From Parvibaculum sp039973015 (lineage in GTDB: Bacteria; Pseudomonadota; Alphaproteobacteria; Parvibaculales; Parvibaculaceae): a stretch of DNA of 64,000 nt. Numbering within the stretch: position 1 is the stretch's first letter; each line of letters opens with the position of its first letter. The stretch spans positions 372,001 to 436,000 of the forward strand of contig NZ_JBDWLT010000012.1 of NCBI RefSeq assembly GCF_039973015.1, written 5' to 3'. Below, one piece after another: positions 61,709 through 64,000 of the stretch. Both the position numbers and the translations under genes were made by a program. Below the pieces are notes generated by a model. It had not been told where the DNA came from. It did no database searches and saw only the letters and a program-made list of their open reading frames with translations.

Positions 61709-64000
61709 ATGGTGAAGTTCGGTGTGGGACAACCGGCGCGTCGCGTCGAGGATATGCGGCTCGTTACGGGCACGGGACGCTACACGGACGACATCTCGCT
61801 GCCGGGGCAGGCCTATGCGGTGATGGTGCGGAGCCCGCATTCGCACGCGAAGATTACGGGCATCGACGCGGAAGACGCGAAGATGGCGCCGGGCGTGCTC
61901 GCGATCTATACGGGCAAGGATGCGGAGGAGGCGGGGCTCGGCACGGTTTATTCGCCCGCTGCCGACATGCTGAAGAACAAGGACGGTACGCCGATCTACA
62001 AGACGGTGCGGCACCTGATTGCGAAAGACCGTGTGCGCCATGTGGGCGACCTTGTGGCGATGGTGGTTGCCGAGACGCCCGCGCAGGCGCGTGACGCCGC
62101 CGACCTCGTGATGGTCGACTATGACGACCTGCCCGCCGTATCGGACACGGCAGGCACGCTTTTGCCGGATGCGCCGGTCATCTGGGAGGAGAACGGCTCG
62201 AACCTCGCCTATGACTGGTCGATCGGCGATGCGGAGAAGACCGATGCGGCGCTGAAGGACGCGCATCACGTTACGCGCGTGAAGCTCGTCAATAACCGCA
62301 TTGTCGTGAACGCAATGGAGCCGCGCGCGGCGCTCGGCAATTACGAAGCGGAGCGCGACCACTACACGCTCTATACGGGCAGCCAGGGCGTGCATGGCCT
62401 GCGCAACAATATTGCGCAGCACTCGCTGAAAATCCCCGTCGAGAAGCTGCGTGTGATCACGGAAGATGTGGGCGGCGGCTTCGGTATGAAGACCTTCGTC
62501 TATCAGGAATATCCGCTGGTGCTTTTCGCCTCGAAGATGCTGGGGCGTCCGGTCAAATGGACGGCGGACCGCTCCGAAAGTTTCCTCAGCGACACGCAGG
62601 GCCGCGACCATGTGACGGAAGCGGCGCTGGCGCTCGACAAGGACGGCAAGATCCTCGGTGTGCAGGTCGACACCATCGCCAATCTGGGCGCCTATCAGAG
62701 CCAGTTCGGGCCGTTCATTCCCTCGCTTGCGCCGCGCGGCATGCATGTCGGCGTTTACATGGTGCCTGCGCTGTTCAACCGGGTACGCGCGGTCTACACG
62801 AATACGGTGCCGGTGGACGCCTATCGCGGCGCGGGCAGGCCGGAAGCGTCCTATGTGATCGAGCGGCTGATGGAGAAAGCGGCGCGGGAGATGAACCTCA
62901 CCCCGGACGAAATCCGCCGCCGGAACTTTGTGCCGTCGAGCGCGATGCCGCTCAACGCGGCGCCGTCTCTGCCGTTCGACTCCGGCGATTTCGAGCGCAA
63001 CCTGAACGACGCCATGAAGAAGGCGGATGTGGAAGGCTTCGCGGTGCGCAAGAGCGCGGCAGAGAAGGAAGGCAAGATCCTCGGTCTCGGCTACAGCTAT
63101 TACGTTGAGCGGACGGCGGCGGGCATGGCCGATTATGCGCGCATCGCGGTCGACGGGGCGGACGGCATGGTTCACGTCTGGACCGGCCAGCAGACGAACG
63201 GGCAGGGCCACGAGACGGCCTGGACGCAGCTCGTTTCCTCTCGGCTCGGCATCGACGCGGAGAAGATCAAGGTGCATCTCGGCGACTCGGAAGTGCTGCC
63301 GGGCGGTGCGGGCACGGGCGGCTCGAAGGCGCTTTACATGGCTGGCGGCGCGATCTCGGATGCCTCCGACAAGCTGATCGAGAAGGGGCGCGAAATCGCC
63401 GCCAACGAACTCGAAGCGGCGAAGGCCGATATCGAATATCGCGGCGCGGACGGCGAACCCGTTTTCGCGGTCGCCGGTACGGACAAGGTGATCGACCTCT
63501 TTGCCGTAGCGAAGATTGCGGAAGGACAGGCCGATCTCGGCGAGTTCGCGGGAGACGGCGAATATACGCAGAAGGGCAATACCTTTCCGAATGGCGCACA
63601 TATCTGCGAGGTCGAGATCGAAGCGGATACAGGCGTCTATCGCATCACGCGTTTCACAGCGGTGGATGATTTCGGACAGATCCTGAATCCGCTGCTGGTC
63701 GCAGGCCAGGTGCATGGCGGCATCGTGCAGGGGCTCGGGCAGGCAATGGGCGAACATGCGGTCTATGATGCGAACGGGCAGCTCGTGACCGGTTCCTTCA
63801 TGGACTACTGGATGCCGCGCGCGGCCGACTTCCCGGATTTCAATGTGAGCTACAATGAAATTCCCGCGCGCTCGAATGCGCTGGGCGTCAAAGGGGCAGG
63901 TGAGGCGGGAACCGTCGGTGCGCCCGCAGCCTTTATCAATGCGATGATCGATGCGCTGGCGCCCTACGGCGTCGAGGAAATCGATATGCCGGTGACGCCG
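61709..64000 (+). CDS. Molybdenum hydroxylase large subunit (xanthine dehydrogenase/CoxL-like), 3' truncated
   Basis: ATG 61709 after AAAGAGG opens a frame that reaches the window end, giving 764 residues without a stop. It has a small aldehyde-oxidase domain (VEDMRLVTGTGRYTDDISLP), then DVGGGFGMKTFVYQEYPL, and the active-site loop VPVDAYRGAGRPEA. The AYRGAGR form is that of type II enzymes and differs from the AYXCSFR loop of true CO dehydrogenases. The catalytic Glu lies in GVKGAGEAGTVGAP near the end. It probably hydroxylates a purine, aldehyde or aromatic. Medium and small subunits would be expected nearby but are not seen here. Confidence 0.93.
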   Translation, partial: MVKFGVGQPARRVEDMRLVTGTGRYTDDISLPGQAYAVMVRSPHSHAKITGIDAEDAKMAPGVLAIYTGKDAEEAGLGTVYSPAADMLKNKDGTPIYKTVRHLIAKDRVRHVGDLVAMVVAETPAQARDAADLVMVDYDDLPAVSDTAGTLLPDAPVIWEENGSNLAYDWSIGDAEKTDAALKDAHHVTRVKLVNNRIVVNAMEPRAALGNYEAERDHYTLYTGSQGVHGLRNNIAQHSLKIPVEKLRVITEDVGGGFGMKTFVYQEYPLVLFASKMLGRPVKWTADRSESFLSDTQGRDHVTEAALALDKDGKILGVQVDTIANLGAYQSQFGPFIPSLAPRGMHVGVYMVPALFNRVRAVYTNTVPVDAYRGAGRPEASYVIERLMEKAAREMNLTPDEIRRRNFVPSSAMPLNAAPSLPFDSGDFERNLNDAMKKADVEGFAVRKSAAEKEGKILGLGYSYYVERTAAGMADYARIAVDGADGMVHVWTGQQTNGQGHETAWTQLVSSRLGIDAEKIKVHLGDSEVLPGGAGTGGSKALYMAGGAISDASDKLIEKGREIAANELEAAKADIEYRGADGEPVFAVAGTDKVIDLFAVAKIAEGQADLGEFAGDGEYTQKGNTFPNGAHICEVEIEADTGVYRITRFTAVDDFGQILNPLLVAGQVHGGIVQGLGQAMGEHAVYDANGQLVTGSFMDYWMPRAADFPDFNVSYNEIPARSNALGVKGAGEAGTVGAPAAFINAMIDALAPYGVEEIDMPVTP

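Noticed and set aside
61685..63757. Long antisense frame (690 codons) opposite the molybdenum hydroxylase gene
   Set aside because: Composition is that of a shadow frame, and the plus strand carries a well-conserved enzyme.

Overview
The window is high-G+C DNA with the gene content of an alphaproteobacterium. Supporting signs are a CsgG/HfaB-type lipoprotein, a run of folE, hisI, a patatin and a CBS-domain gene, group III truncated haemoglobin, GANTC sites, and much acyl-CoA and xenobiotic metabolism. From memory the content is most like Parvibaculum and relatives (Hyphomicrobiales); this is inference, not a database result. No rRNA, tRNA or CRISPR array was seen.

1-5.4 kb: the 3' end of a GMC oxidoreductase, a serine hydrolase, a PAS_5 protein, a secreted protein with an Asn-rich core, then a decayed intergenic zone holding palindromic repeats and a GNAT acetyltransferase pseudogene split by a repeat. 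5.4-9.1 kb: one long, lower-G+C SIR2-domain gene, probably an acquired anti-phage NADase. 9.3-12.6 kb: two DUF2147 paralogues, a guanidine-II (mini-ykkC) riboswitch in front of a SugE/Gdx-type guanidinium exporter, and a CsgG/HfaB-like lipoprotein.

12.6-27 kb: mostly core functions. These are a DsbA-family isomerase, rhomboid, TetR divergent from a carotenoid oxygenase across a perfect palindrome, a DUF2157/GDYXXLXY pair, CBS, patatin, hisI, folE, cysS, an Fe-S scaffold, yidD and thrS. 27-34.5 kb: an ArsR/AHSA1/PhnB-like operon with an operator over its -35 box, an unrecognised secreted Cys-His protein facing a putative outer-membrane barrel, a nitroreductase, a HAD phosphatase and a TPR/2OG-Fe(II) oxygenase.

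34.6-43.9 kb: ChrA, then a minus-strand catabolic cluster (MaoC hydratase, CitE-like lyase, 2-hydroxyacid dehydrogenase, D-aminoacylase-like amidohydrolase) divergent from an acyl-CoA dehydrogenase and HIT protein, a single-domain response regulator, a GANTC cluster and an MFS transporter. 44-51 kb: a lytic-transglycosylase-like protein carrying an in-frame repeat, truncated haemoglobin behind an NsrR-like operator, a cation P-type ATPase, a CaiB/BaiF CoA-transferase and DUF2336. 51-64 kb: thiolase, degenerate EAL protein, Nudix, NAD kinase, cutA, moaA, glpK, FAD oxidase, class II aldolase and the start of a form II molybdenum hydroxylase large subunit.

The strongest unusual signals are the SIR2 gene, the guanidine riboswitch, the NsrR-like site, the Asn-rich secreted protein, and a composite repeat found three times. 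That repeat has three CGTCA boxes at 11-bp spacing, GGTTATC and a TTGTCCCC/GGGGACA pair, and once sits inside a gene.
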